A stretch of 64,000 bases of DNA from Clostridia bacterium (GTDB lineage Bacteria > Bacillota > Clostridia > Oscillospirales > CAG-272), in NCBI GenBank assembly GCA_017456545.1, contig JAFTJE010000026.1, positions 1 through 64,000 of the forward strand, given 5' to 3'. Below the pieces are notes generated by a model that saw only the letters and a program-made list of their open reading frames with translations, did no database searches and was not told the origin of the DNA. A program made the translations under genes and the position numbers. Below, piece by piece: positions 45,072-53,906 of this stretch (within the stretch, counting starts at the first letter, position 1; each line of letters begins with the position of its first letter).

Positions 45072-45602
45072 ATGAATTTTACCGAAATAGCAGAAGCACG
45101 GCAATCCTGCCGTAATTATAATTCAGACCGTATCGTGGAGACGGAAAAGCTTGAGAAAATATTGGCCTCTGCACGCCTTGCCCCCTCTGCGTGTAACGGT
45201 CAGCCATATCATATAACCCTTTGTACAGAGGAAACAGCGAAAAGTGTTGCTAAGGCAGTGCAGGGTATGGGAATGAACAAATTTACAAATGATGCCCCTG
45301 TAATGCTTGTAATATCGGAAAAGCCCTATGTTCCATCGGCAGCACTTGGTGCAAAGGTTAAGAAAAACGATTACCGTTCGATTGATATCGGTATTCTATC
45401 TGCATATATCACGGCTGAGGCTACTGCTCAAGGGCTTGGCACCTGTATTCTCGGATGGTTGGACGATGAGGAAATACGCAAGATTTGTGATTTGGACGGC
45501 ACTGTTCGTTTGGTTATTTCTATGGGCTATCCAAAGGATGATGATAAGCTTCGGGAAAAGAAACGGAAAAGTATAGATAAGCTTGTTAAAGTAATGAAAT
45601 AA
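45072..45602 (+). CDS. Nitroreductase family protein
   Basis: A 176-residue FMN-dependent nitroreductase-fold oxidoreductase. The N-terminal RQSCRNYNSDRIV and LAPSACNGQPY hold phosphate- and flavin-contact residues; AEATAQGLGTCILGWLDD and ISMGYPKDD are typical of the family. It lacks the extra ferredoxin domain of some clostridial forms. Natural substrate unknown. Start ATG follows AGGAG. Confidence 0.9.
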   Translation: MNFTEIAEARQSCRNYNSDRIVETEKLEKILASARLAPSACNGQPYHITLCTEETAKSVAKAVQGMGMNKFTNDAPVMLVISEKPYVPSAALGAKVKKNDYRSIDIGILSAYITAEATAQGLGTCILGWLDDEEIRKICDLDGTVRLVISMGYPKDDDKLREKKRKSIDKLVKVMK

Positions 45603-45677
45603 TTTTATTAGATTTATATTGATTGCAAGAAATGAGTAATTATTTTGCGATATTTACCTTTTCTTTTTAGCATAATT

Positions 45678-45718
45678 AAAAACCTCCTATGGTGTAATAA
45701 AACCATAGGAGGTTTTTT
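45678..45718. terminator. Bidirectional terminator
   Basis: Perfect 13-bp stem AACCTCCTATGGT/ACCATAGGAGGTT with an eight-base loop and T-run, between converging genes. Confidence 0.9.
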
Positions 45719-45746
45719 GAATGGTTCACTTCATTTGTATTGTTTT

Positions 45747-46268
45747 TTATATACCGTATGTGCCTGTTAACGGGTCCTTAAAAATTCCTATTTCCGGTGT
45801 GGCAAAGGTAAAAACAATGAATAAAACAGCTATAACGCAGAGTAAACATATCGGAAGCCTTGGATCATTACAGGCTGTTGTCTCATTATGAAATTGCAGC
45901 GTCTCATAAATATATACAATCGCCGATGAAATAAAGAATATTGCAATATTAAACCAATCGGGAGAAGGTCCGATTACACCGTTGTATGTGTAAAAAATAA
46001 CCGGAATCAGTATAAGACCCAACAGAATTCCTTTTAGCTTTACGCACCAGAATTCTTTTCTGTCACGGAAGAAAAGGCTTTGTATGACAGCAAAGATAAA
46101 CATAGGCCAGAATAGAAGCTTCATATGCTCCCATGTGGATTCATTAACTCCGGAGAATGGAGCAACCCAAATTGATTGAGTCCAATCATATAAAAAATGT
46201 AATATTGTTCCAACAAGAGAAGTAACTGCAAAGCCAACTAATTGCCATAAATCAACGGATCTTTTCAT
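45747..46268 (-). CDS. DUF6512 family membrane protein
   Basis: A 173-residue membrane protein of the DUF6512 type with about five hydrophobic helices. The family pattern WQLVGFAVTSLVGTILHFLYDW at the N-terminus (landmarks VGFAVTS, LHFLYDW) and FSGVNESTWEHMKLLFWPMF are present. GAGGTG precedes the ATG. Function unknown. Gene is monocistronic. Confidence 0.8.
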   Translation of the reverse strand: MKRSVDLWQLVGFAVTSLVGTILHFLYDWTQSIWVAPFSGVNESTWEHMKLLFWPMFIFAVIQSLFFRDRKEFWCVKLKGILLGLILIPVIFYTYNGVIGPSPDWFNIAIFFISSAIVYIYETLQFHNETTACNDPRLPICLLCVIAVLFIVFTFATPEIGIFKDPLTGTYGI

Positions 46269-46368
46269 AATTTCACCTCGTTAATATATATTAAAGTTTA
46301 TTCAAACTAAGTATTTTTTATTCTTAGCCTGTTATTTGTTATTGAAGGTTTTATTAAAAGCTAACAAC

Positions 46369-46397
46369 AAAAAGGCGTCTGAATAATCAGCGCCTTC
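46369..46397 (-). terminator. Terminator of the DUF1540 gene
   Basis: Minus-strand stem AAGGCG-CTGA/TCAG-CGCCTT followed by TTTTG. Confidence 0.7.
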
Positions 46398-46435
46398 TTG
46401 CTCATAATGAATTATGAAAAGGAGAAAAAGAAAAT

Positions 46436-46627
46436 TTATCTCTCACAATTACCCTTGGAGCAATTGTCGAGAACGAAGGATTCGCAGTCTACACATTGGC
46501 AAACTGTAGGGTTACATTCATGTGTGCCGACATTAATTTTATCAAGAACACAATAGTCAGAAGTTTTGTTGTGGTTGGCACAGGATTTTACAGTGCAGTG
46601 GATGCTGTGGTTAGGTTTCTTTTCCAT
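46436..46627 (-). CDS. DUF1540 cysteine-rich protein (63 aa)
   Basis: A 63-residue protein rich in Cys and His, matching DUF1540: IHCTVKSCANHNKTSDYC, then HECNPTVCQCVDCESF. Such proteins probably bind zinc or another metal and are frequent in spore formers. GGAGAG lies just before the ATG at 46627; an in-frame ATG at 46639 overlaps that SD and is unlikely. The 46640-46870 region upstream is AT-rich and shows no further gene. Confidence 0.82.
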   Translation of the reverse strand: MEKKPNHSIHCTVKSCANHNKTSDYCVLDKINVGTHECNPTVCQCVDCESFVLDNCSKGNCER

Positions 46628-46870
46628 AAAACTCTCCATGAAAGTGTATTGAAATCATATGATTTCATATATATTTTTACCCCCAAAAAAGATTTTTATA
46701 CATTATTTATTAAACATCTGAACGACTTGTAAAATCTATGTTATAATAAAGTCATAAAAGAAGATTTTATAGATTTTTTTATAAAATACAAAATCTGCTT
46801 AACCGTTTTTTAGTATTAGCGACTATATAATCAAAGGGCCCTTGAAAAATCACAGAAAGGAATGGACGGT

Positions 46871-48433
46871 ATGGATAGAATAAAGCTTGATATGCTCATT
46901 ACCGAAAATATGAAGTCTATTTTTGGATTTGCTTTAACAAGACTTGCTAATGTACAGAAGGCAGAGGAATTATCCAGTGATATAATATATCAGATAATAA
47001 GATCTTCTTCTAATCTTAAAAATGAAGAAAGCTTTTACGCATTTATGTGGAAAATAGCAGAGAATACATATAAAACATATCTTAGAAAGTGCACTAAGCC
47101 TACTAATAATGCTGTAGAGCTTGATGAAAATACTCTTGGTGAGTCTGAGTCTATCATAGATGATATGATAAATAAGGAAGAAATCAACCTTTTAAGAAGA
47201 GAGCTTTCCTTACTTTCGAGTAATTACAGAAAAGCCACGGTTTTATTCTATATAGAAGAATATTCCTGTTCTGAAATTGCAAAAATTCTTGACATCAGTA
47301 CGGAAATGGTAAAATATTATCTGTTCCGTGCAAGAAAAATTATAAGAGAGGGAATGAAAATGGATAGATTATTCGGAGAAAAAAGCTATAACCCCGTAAC
47401 ATTTGAAATAGACTTTTGGGGAAATAAAGCAGGTGATGATAAGGAGTATATGGATTTTCAAAATAGAAAAATTAAAGGAAATATACTTCTTGCAGCTTAT
47501 TATACACCGGTTACAATACAGCAGCTTAGCGTCGAGCTTGGAGTAGCAGTAACATACCTTGAGGATGAGATAAAGCTCCTTATAGAAAGACAGTATCTTG
47601 TATGTAATAATGACAAGTATATAACTAATATTCCGATTTTTACCTGTGAATGTGAGGAGAGCATCCGTCAGAAGGTAAAAAAGCTCACAAAGGAAGCTGT
47701 ATGCGAGCTTATAAATGTTGAGGATGAATTTATGGACAAGCACGGAAATAAATTTGAAAATGAAAATCAGATTAAATGGAATAAAATATTTTTAGCGTTG
47801 CATTATACACTTGCAAATAATGAAAATAAAACCGGTAAGCTGCCCGAAAAGGGACCCTACTCCTTAGTAAACGGAGGAGGAGGAAAGGGAATAGTATGGG
47901 GTAGATGTATAGATAACTCTCCTAAGCAAGATTCAGACCGTATTCAGGGAATATATAACGGTTGTCCCTCAAATGATAAAAGAGGCTCGGTTATTGCAAT
48001 GAATTTTTGCCAGAATCTTAACATTCAACAATTCTCGTGGAATTTTGTAGATCCAATAGTTGCAACTGCACTTGATTGCTTTGAATACTTGCCTGAAGAG
48101 TGGAAAAAGCTTCTTGATAATTATGGCTATGAAAAGAACGGTAAAGCAAATTTTCCCGTATATACCTATGAAGAGTATAAGGAATTGAAAACGGTTCTTG
48201 AAAAGAGCATAGCCATTCTTGATAGCTTGAGTGAAAAGGTCATAAAGATATCGTCAGATATAACAGCGGATTTTGCACCTGCACACATTAAGGAATATGC
48301 AGAATATGTGGGTGCATTTATACATAGTCTTGATATCGCACAGGATGTAGTAACTGAGCTTTATGAGCAGAAATACTTAAAGCCCTTAGAAGGTGATTTT
48401 AAGCCTGCTATGTGTGTTGTTAAATCCAAATAA
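46871..48433 (+). CDS. ECF-like sigma factor with long C-terminal sensor-like extension
   Basis: A 520-residue protein. Residues about 5-75 resemble sigma region 2, residues 105-160 are a sigma region 4 helix-turn-helix (YSCSEIAKILDISTEMVKYYLFRARK), and residues 203-258 form a second winged-helix-like module (GNILLAAYYTPVTIQQLSVE). The remaining 260 residues have a GGGGKGIVWG segment and amphipathic helices. Normal ECF factors are about 160-200 residues. AAAGGA at 46856-46861 selects the ATG at 46871. A paralogue lies 156 bp downstream. No anti-sigma gene is adjacent, so the extension may itself control the factor. Confidence 0.75.
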   Translation: MDRIKLDMLITENMKSIFGFALTRLANVQKAEELSSDIIYQIIRSSSNLKNEESFYAFMWKIAENTYKTYLRKCTKPTNNAVELDENTLGESESIIDDMINKEEINLLRRELSLLSSNYRKATVLFYIEEYSCSEIAKILDISTEMVKYYLFRARKIIREGMKMDRLFGEKSYNPVTFEIDFWGNKAGDDKEYMDFQNRKIKGNILLAAYYTPVTIQQLSVELGVAVTYLEDEIKLLIERQYLVCNNDKYITNIPIFTCECEESIRQKVKKLTKEAVCELINVEDEFMDKHGNKFENENQIKWNKIFLALHYTLANNENKTGKLPEKGPYSLVNGGGGKGIVWGRCIDNSPKQDSDRIQGIYNGCPSNDKRGSVIAMNFCQNLNIQQFSWNFVDPIVATALDCFEYLPEEWKKLLDNYGYEKNGKANFPVYTYEEYKELKTVLEKSIAILDSLSEKVIKISSDITADFAPAHIKEYAEYVGAFIHSLDIAQDVVTELYEQKYLKPLEGDFKPAMCVVKSK

Positions 48434-48436
48434 TAT

Positions 48437-48470
48437 AAAAAAGAACGCCAAGTAAATGGCGTTCTTTTTA
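48437..48470 (+). terminator. Terminator between the two sigma-factor genes
   Basis: Stem AAAAAGAACGCCA/TGGCGTTCTTTTT with a six-base loop. Confidence 0.9.
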
Positions 48471-48589
48471 TGTTGTAGTAGAATAAACAGTAAAAATATG
48501 ATAGAATTAAAAAAATGTTGGATTTTATGTGAATCAAATACGAATTTTACGACTTATTGGTTGAAAGCTTTCAAAAAGAGGTCTCAAAA

Positions 48590-49528
48590 ATGAAAAACGA
48601 AATTACAAAATATGTAGAATATCTGTTTAATCTTGCCTTGAAGAAATGTGGCGATGTAAATGATGCGGAGGATATAACACAGGAAACGCTTCTTGCAGCT
48701 TTTCAATTTATTAACAGGGGTGGAAATATTACAAATGTGAAGTATTGGCTTACCACGGTTCTGTCAAATAAATGGAACGAGACTTTGCGTAAAAGATATA
48801 AGCTACCGATTGTTAGCGTGGATGTTATATCGGATAATGATGATTACTATGAGGAAGAATCAGTAGATAGACCGACGGCAGAGCAAATAAGGCGTGAGGT
48901 GGCATATTTGGCAAGGCTGCAAAGGGAGGTTATAGTCAAGCACTATCTTGAAGGAATGAAGGTACAGGATATTGCCGATGAATTAGGTGTACCGAAAGGA
49001 ACGGTGTTGTCCCGTCTTTCCTCGGGCAGAGAACAGATGAAGAAAGGATTAGATTCTATGGAACAGTATGAAAAGCAGAGCTATATTCCCGAACGCCTGG
49101 AGGTGGGCTGTGCGGGAAGGCCCGGATTTAATGAGGAGCCTTGGTCACTTGTTGAAGGTGATTTGGTAAAGCAAAATATTTTGATTATTGCTTATAACAA
49201 GCCCTTAACTGTGGTTGAAATAGCAAAGGCGTTGGGAATACCTACCCCATATATCGAAAACGCTGTTGAGGATTTGGTGCGATGTCAGCTTATGGTAAAG
49301 CAGGGTAATAAGTTTTTTACAGATTTTATGATATCTACTCCTGCCGAAAGGGCCGGAAAGCTGGATAAACAGCTTGAATTTGCAAATGAGCAGTATAATT
49401 CCGTGTGGAAGCTGATAAAAGAGCTTTTTTGCGAAATAGAAGGATTCGGATGGTATGAAAATTTGTCGGAAAAACAGAAAACGGATATTAAATATTATGC
49501 TTTAATCAATGTTCTCGTAAGAGGATAG
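48590..49528 (+). CDS. Second extended ECF-like sigma factor, N-terminal part up to an in-frame amber codon
   Basis: This frame gives 312 residues before TAG at 49526-49528. Region 2 includes CGDVNDAEDITQETLLAAFQ, region 4 is at about 105-155 (MKVQDIADELGVPKGTVLSRL), and a winged-helix-like module at about 195-250 (QNILIIAYNKPLTVVEIAKA) aligns with the same module in the upstream paralogue. AAAGAGG selects the ATG at 48590. The coding sense continues in the same frame after the stop, so the intact gene was about 545 codons. The truncated product would keep both DNA-binding regions but lose most of the extension. Confidence 0.75.
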   Translation: MKNEITKYVEYLFNLALKKCGDVNDAEDITQETLLAAFQFINRGGNITNVKYWLTTVLSNKWNETLRKRYKLPIVSVDVISDNDDYYEEESVDRPTAEQIRREVAYLARLQREVIVKHYLEGMKVQDIADELGVPKGTVLSRLSSGREQMKKGLDSMEQYEKQSYIPERLEVGCAGRPGFNEEPWSLVEGDLVKQNILIIAYNKPLTVVEIAKALGIPTPYIENAVEDLVRCQLMVKQGNKFFTDFMISTPAERAGKLDKQLEFANEQYNSVWKLIKELFCEIEGFGWYENLSEKQKTDIKYYALINVLVRG

Positions 49529-50227
49529 AGCATTTCCTTAAGTCGATTTGTAGATACTAAGGAAATTTATCCGGACAGGCCCGATGGTGGAAAATGGGTA
49601 GCACAGGGAACACGCTATGAAAATGATTTCAGTTGGGAAGGTCATCCCGCCTCTAAGTATCATTTTGGTGGGGAAAGACGCGTAATATGGGATAATTTCT
49701 TAGGAAGTAAATCAGTGGAGCTTCATGTATATGATACTCAGCCTGATTTGAATAAGTATGAGCACGGGCCTGTTGAAATTCACGATAATGATTTGTGTAA
49801 AATGCTTTACATAATACACAAGGAAATTCCCTTTGAAAATACGGGCTTTAATTTGAGATATTTGGAGGATATTCCTCATCTTGAATCCTGTGGTATTATC
49901 AACTATGAAAATGAAAAGGCAAGAGTAGCAATTCCCGTAATAAGCAAGGCTCAGTTTTCTGAGCTGCGTAATTTAAGTATGTCATATATGATAAAGCTTG
50001 CGAATTTAATTGAAAATCCCTTGAGAAGTATTTTGCCAAGCCTTAAATTGGGTATTCCTTCTCACCTTGAGGAAAGAGTAGCAGAATTTAGAAAATATGT
50101 TTTATTTGCTTTTCCTATGGCAATTATAAAAAAGGCAATAGAAAACGGAGATTTCCTTGTTGACTGTGGGTATAAATCTATCCCTATGGTATTAGTGGTT
50201 GAGGAGCCCGATGGCGTGATTCGATAA
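49529..50227 (+). pseudogene. C-terminal continuation of the second extended sigma factor, in frame after the amber codon
   Basis: Directly after TAG the same frame reads SISLSRFVDTKEIYPDRPDG and continues without a stop to 50227. Segments such as GGKWVAQGTRYENDFSWEG occupy the place of the GGGGKGIVWG segment in the paralogue. A GTG at 49715 could start a 170-residue product, but no SD precedes it. It is either a recent nonsense mutation, a read-through codon or a sequence error. Other genes here end normally at TAG (for example the SpoVB-like gene), so general recoding is unlikely. Confidence 0.72.
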
Positions 50228-50229
50228 AT

Positions 50230-50270
50230 AAACACCGAGAAAGCGTGTGCTTTCTCGGTATTTATTTTAT
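50230..50270 (+). terminator. Terminator after the second sigma-factor gene
   Basis: Stem ACCGAGAAAGC/GCTTTCTCGGT, T-rich tail. Confidence 0.85.
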
Positions 50271-50287
50271 TAGCAACCAATCATTGC

Positions 50288-50316
50288 TCGACAAAATAAG
50301 TAAAAGATGCTATACT
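50288..50316 (+). promoter_or_regulatory. Promoter of the XRE regulator
   Basis: TCGACA (50288-50293), 17 bp, TATACT (50311-50316) with extended TGC. Confidence 0.7.
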
Positions 50317-50335
50317 GTATTTGGGTGGTGATAAT

Positions 50336-51031
50336 ATGTTTGATACAAAAAAATTCGGAGGGTATCTGTCAAGGCTTCGCAAAAAAGCCGATATGACCCA
50401 GTCAGAGCTTGCAGACAAGCTATATCTTACAAGACAGGCTATTTCAAGATATGAGCTTGGTGATAGCTTTCCCGATATAAGTATTTTAGTAAATATTGCC
50501 GATATATTCGGTGTAACCCTCGATGAACTTATAAATTCGGGTGAGCCTACACACGCTGAGTCGAAAATACTGGAAAGTATTGCTGACGGAAAAACAGAGC
50601 CTATCGCTAATGATATAAGGGATATAATCGGTATAGCTCCATTGTTAAAGCCCAGTGTTCTCGGTAAATTATCGGATAGTCTTATAAAGCAAGGAATAGA
50701 CATATCGGGTGTTGTAGAGCTTGCCGAATATCTTAATGATGAAAATGTAATTAAAATGCTTGAGAATGTAAGTCTTGATAAGGTTGATGATATGCTTTTG
50801 GAAAAGCTTATGCCAATACTTGACAGCAAATCCAAAACTAAGATATTTCAAAAAATTCTCGATGGAGAAATGGATTATAGATTTTTGAGCATTCTTATAG
50901 AATATGCAGACTACTTTACAAGTCAGGTTGAGGCTGCAGTAGTAGAAGGCGTTTTACCCTGGGATGCCCTTGACCTTATGAGAAACGGAATAATTAAAGC
51001 ATGGGAAAAACGACAGAAAAATACTGTTTAA
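50336..51031 (+). CDS. XRE-family transcriptional regulator with helical C-terminal domain
   Basis: A 231-residue regulator. Residues about 8-62 are a classical HTH_3 domain (LSRLRKKADMTQSELADKLY, then RQAISRYELGDSFPDI). The C-terminal 160 residues are all-helical, with a repeating pattern of LEK/LDK units, and may bind a ligand or form oligomers. GGTGGTGAT precedes the ATG at 50336; an in-frame TTG at 50321 is less likely. Targets are unknown; the neighbouring sigma-factor genes are candidates only by position. Confidence 0.85.
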   Translation: MFDTKKFGGYLSRLRKKADMTQSELADKLYLTRQAISRYELGDSFPDISILVNIADIFGVTLDELINSGEPTHAESKILESIADGKTEPIANDIRDIIGIAPLLKPSVLGKLSDSLIKQGIDISGVVELAEYLNDENVIKMLENVSLDKVDDMLLEKLMPILDSKSKTKIFQKILDGEMDYRFLSILIEYADYFTSQVEAAVVEGVLPWDALDLMRNGIIKAWEKRQKNTV

Positions 51032-51120
51032 CAGATGCAAAAGGCTTATACTCCTATTCATGGCATAAGTTTAATTTAATAAAGTGGATGGGTATAATGA
51101 ATGATATAAAAGCAAAACAC

Positions 51121-51160
51121 AAAAACCGTAATGATTGAAAAATCAATACGGTTTTTACAT
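51121..51160 (+). terminator. Terminator of the XRE gene
   Basis: Stem AAAAACCGTA/TACGGTTTTT with an inner GATT/AATC pairing. Confidence 0.8.
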
Positions 51161-51210
51161 TTTTGATAAGTGTGTTGAAAAATTAAATAGTACTTTACCA
51201 CTTGTATAAA

Positions 51211-51239
51211 TTGACACAAGAAAATATTTGTGATAAAAT
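51211..51239 (+). promoter_or_regulatory. Promoter of the GH92 gene
   Basis: TTGACA (51211-51216), 17 bp, TAAAAT (51234-51239) with extended TGA. Confidence 0.82.
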
Positions 51240-51268
51240 AACCATATAAACCTTATAAGGAGCTTATT

Positions 51269-53467
51269 ATGGATAGAGCAAGATATATAGATCCGATGAT
51301 AGGAACGGTGGGAGACGAGCAGGATACAAGTATGCACGGTGGTGGAAAAACCCATCCGGGAGCTTGTACACCAGGTGGAATGGTACAGCTTTCCCCCGAC
51401 ACTGTAACAGGTGGAGATAACGGTACGGGATATAACTACTGTCAGAATACAATAGAGGGCTTCAGTTTTAACCATATGAGTGGTATCGGCTGGTACGGTG
51501 ACCTTGGAAATATACAGATAATGCCAATCGTCGGACAAACAGATTTGAGAAGTGGCTCTAATGAAGAGGTGCCTTTTGTTAAAGGGAAAAAAGGTTGGAG
51601 GTCGGAATTTTCTCACGAAAGAGAGCAGGCAAGTGCAGGATATTATTCTGTTTTTCTTGACAGATACGGAATCACAGCAGAGGCAACTGCAACGGAGAGA
51701 ACGGGTATTTTAAGACTTACATATCCAGAGAATAATAAGGCAGGAATAATATTTAATTTTTCCAGACGAATAGCAGGACACGCAGATTTTGAAAGCATAA
51801 AAATTATAGACAATAAGCATATAGAAGGTCATATCCATTGCACTCCAAATGGTGGGGGATTCGGTAGAGGAGCAGGAGGAATAGGCTATGAGCTTTATTT
51901 CTATATGGAGCTTTCAACACCTATGGCAGAGACCGTATTTTTCTCGAATGAAGAACATTTAGACAAACGCCTAAATGAATTTGAAGGGGAAGATGTAGGT
52001 TTACTTGCTTACTTTGATAAAGATAAAAACGACCAAATTACTGTAAAATGTGCCGTTTCTTATGTAGATTTAGAGGGAGCAAGGCTTAATTTCCATAAGG
52101 AATGCGAAAATATTGATTTTGACAGTGCCCATATGGAGACAGCTGAAAAATGGAATAAAGCATTGGAATGTGTGGATGTAGAGGGAAACAACGAAACTGA
52201 CAAAACCATTTTTTACACTTGTCTATATCGTTCCTTGCTTGACCCGAGAACATCTATGGATGCAGACGGTAGATACAGAACAGCTGATGGAAAAATCAAA
52301 AGTGCAGATTACACCCACAGAACAATGTTCAGTGGGTGGGATGTATACAGAAGTGAATTTCCATTACTGACAATTATACGCCCCGATATGGTAAACGACG
52401 AAATAAATTCACTTTTGAATATAGCCCTGTCAAATAATTCATCGTTTCCGAGATGGGAGCTTATGGGCATTGATTCGGGATGTATGGTGGGAGACCCCGG
52501 ACTTATTGTTTTTGCTGATTCATTCCTGAAGGGAATTAAAAGCTACGATGTGGATAAAGCATATGAGATTTGTTTGGCTTCATCAAAATGTGCCAATGAG
52601 CTTTACGGTAAGCCCTTCGTATTAAAGCGTCCATACAGTGAAAAATACCGTAGTGATGCATATGTACCCGGATGCATAAGCGAAACCCTTGAATTTCTCC
52701 TTGCCGATTATTGTATGTACAGGCTTGCTGCGAAGCTTGGAAGAAAAGAGGATGCAGATTATTTCCTTGAAAGAGTAAGCTCTTACAAAAATAATTTTAA
52801 TCCCATTACCGGATTTATGGGTGCAAGAAACGAAAATGGCGATTTTGCTCCTGTAAAGGATGAGTACGATACCTACGGATGTGTTGAGAGTAATATATTC
52901 CAGCAATCCTGGTTTGTTCCTTATGATGTTATAGGACTTTGCGATATGATGGGTAAGGAAAGAGCAATATCCTTACTCGAAAAGCTGTTCAGTCAGGCTG
53001 ATTTTGGTGCTCTGTGGAACGAAAATTATAATCACTCAAATGAGCCCTGTCATAATATTACTCATTATTTCAATATACTCGGCTTGCCGAGGCGTACTCA
53101 GTATTGGACAAGGAGAGTTCAAAAGGAGGCATATAGACTCGGTGCTTTTGGATTTTGCGGTAACGAGGATGTGGGTCAGCTTTCTGCCTGGTATGTATTA
53201 TCTGCTCTTGGCTTTGCTCAGGTTTGCCCTGCAAATGAGGAATACTATATTAATACGCCCTTATTCAAAAAAGCTAAAATTACCCTTGACCCAGAGTATC
53301 ATAGCTGCAAGGTAGCTGATACACTTGAAATAGAGTGCGACAAGGATCCCTTGGATTATCCATATATTGCTGAAATGTACCATAACGGTATAAGGCTCGA
53401 CAGATATTATCTGAGATATAGCGAAATAACGGCAGGTGGAAAGCTTGAATTTAAGTTAACAAAATAA
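51269..53467 (+). CDS. GH92 family alpha-mannosidase (cytoplasmic)
   Basis: A 732-residue GH92 enzyme; the family is Ca2+-dependent exo-alpha-mannosidases. Signatures run along the chain: YIDPMIGTVG at the start, GGMVQLSPDT, FSFNHMSGIGWYGDLGNI (shown in part), MFSGWDVYRSEFPLL, SNEPCHNITHYFN and a C-terminal GNEDVGQLSAWYVLSALGF. Most Bacteroidetes GH92 enzymes are exported, but this one has no signal peptide. Together with GH30 and the GH151-like enzyme it points to import of host-type oligosaccharides followed by trimming in the cytoplasm. Linkage specificity (alpha-1,2, 1,3, 1,4 or 1,6) is not readable. Confidence 0.92.
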   Translation: MDRARYIDPMIGTVGDEQDTSMHGGGKTHPGACTPGGMVQLSPDTVTGGDNGTGYNYCQNTIEGFSFNHMSGIGWYGDLGNIQIMPIVGQTDLRSGSNEEVPFVKGKKGWRSEFSHEREQASAGYYSVFLDRYGITAEATATERTGILRLTYPENNKAGIIFNFSRRIAGHADFESIKIIDNKHIEGHIHCTPNGGGFGRGAGGIGYELYFYMELSTPMAETVFFSNEEHLDKRLNEFEGEDVGLLAYFDKDKNDQITVKCAVSYVDLEGARLNFHKECENIDFDSAHMETAEKWNKALECVDVEGNNETDKTIFYTCLYRSLLDPRTSMDADGRYRTADGKIKSADYTHRTMFSGWDVYRSEFPLLTIIRPDMVNDEINSLLNIALSNNSSFPRWELMGIDSGCMVGDPGLIVFADSFLKGIKSYDVDKAYEICLASSKCANELYGKPFVLKRPYSEKYRSDAYVPGCISETLEFLLADYCMYRLAAKLGRKEDADYFLERVSSYKNNFNPITGFMGARNENGDFAPVKDEYDTYGCVESNIFQQSWFVPYDVIGLCDMMGKERAISLLEKLFSQADFGALWNENYNHSNEPCHNITHYFNILGLPRRTQYWTRRVQKEAYRLGAFGFCGNEDVGQLSAWYVLSALGFAQVCPANEEYYINTPLFKKAKITLDPEYHSCKVADTLEIECDKDPLDYPYIAEMYHNGIRLDRYYLRYSEITAGGKLEFKLTK

Positions 53468-53496
53468 AAAGGTTGTCCCTACGACAACCTTTTTAT
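53466..53496. terminator. Bidirectional terminator
   Basis: Perfect 12-13 bp stem AAAAAGGTTGTC/GACAACCTTTTT between the GH92 gene and the converging DUF3006 gene. Confidence 0.9.
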
Positions 53497-53667
53497 TTAT
53501 TCAATTACAGTGTATTCGAGCATTTCGTAGTGAAGCTTAGTACCGATATCTATGCCTTCGGGCAAGAGAGCCATGGCTATAAAAAGCTCTTCACCGTCTG
53601 CTGTATTTTCAAGAGTGGCATAATCTCCTTCAATTTTTTTAACTATGTAATCTATAGGTCCAAACAT
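53497..53667 (-). CDS. DUF3006 family small protein (56 aa)
   Basis: A 56-residue minus-strand gene. The ATG at 53667 follows AGGAG with a seven-base spacer, and the protein begins MFGPIDYIVKKIEGDYATLE and ends MLEYTVIE. This matches the DUF3006 pattern of a short beta-barrel with an EGD..A.LE opening and an LPEG turn. It ends exactly at the shared terminator, which supports a real gene. Function unknown. Confidence 0.75.
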   Translation of the reverse strand: MFGPIDYIVKKIEGDYATLENTADGEELFIAMALLPEGIDIGTKLHYEMLEYTVIE

Positions 53668-53780
53668 AAATTTTCTCCTGTGATTTTTTTATATTTTATC
53701 ATATAGGCAGCATTTTTTCAATAGTTAAGATTTAATATAAAAAAATAGGCAATATATATGTATTTTTTATGGAAAATTTA

Positions 53781-53809
53781 TTGACAAGAAAAATGCATTG
53801 TGATAAAAT
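53781..53809 (+). promoter_or_regulatory. Promoter of gdhA
   Basis: TTGACA (53781-53786), 17 bp, TAAAAT (53804-53809) with extended TGA. It leaves a leader of about 90 bases in which I see no known riboswitch. Confidence 0.82.
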
Positions 53810-53906
53810 ATGAAAATAAAATGCAAGTAGCAAAATTACACTCATTACATTTTATAAATTTAGAAAGCAAAATTAACTTTCAATCTTTTTAAGGAAGGTA
53901 TTAAAA

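Noticed and set aside
46871..50227. TAG recoded as an amino acid in this organism
   Set aside because: Other genes (for example those ending at 38306 and 39941) stop normally at TAG with a terminator or new gene following, so only one in-frame TAG is odd.
50281..50835. A 184-aa Ser-rich minus-strand frame
   Set aside because: It is fully antisense to the XRE regulator, which has a clear HTH domain, SD and promoter.
53810..53906. Possible riboswitch in the 90-base gdhA leader
   Set aside because: No glutamine, glycine or other aptamer core could be recognised, and no terminator precedes the gene.
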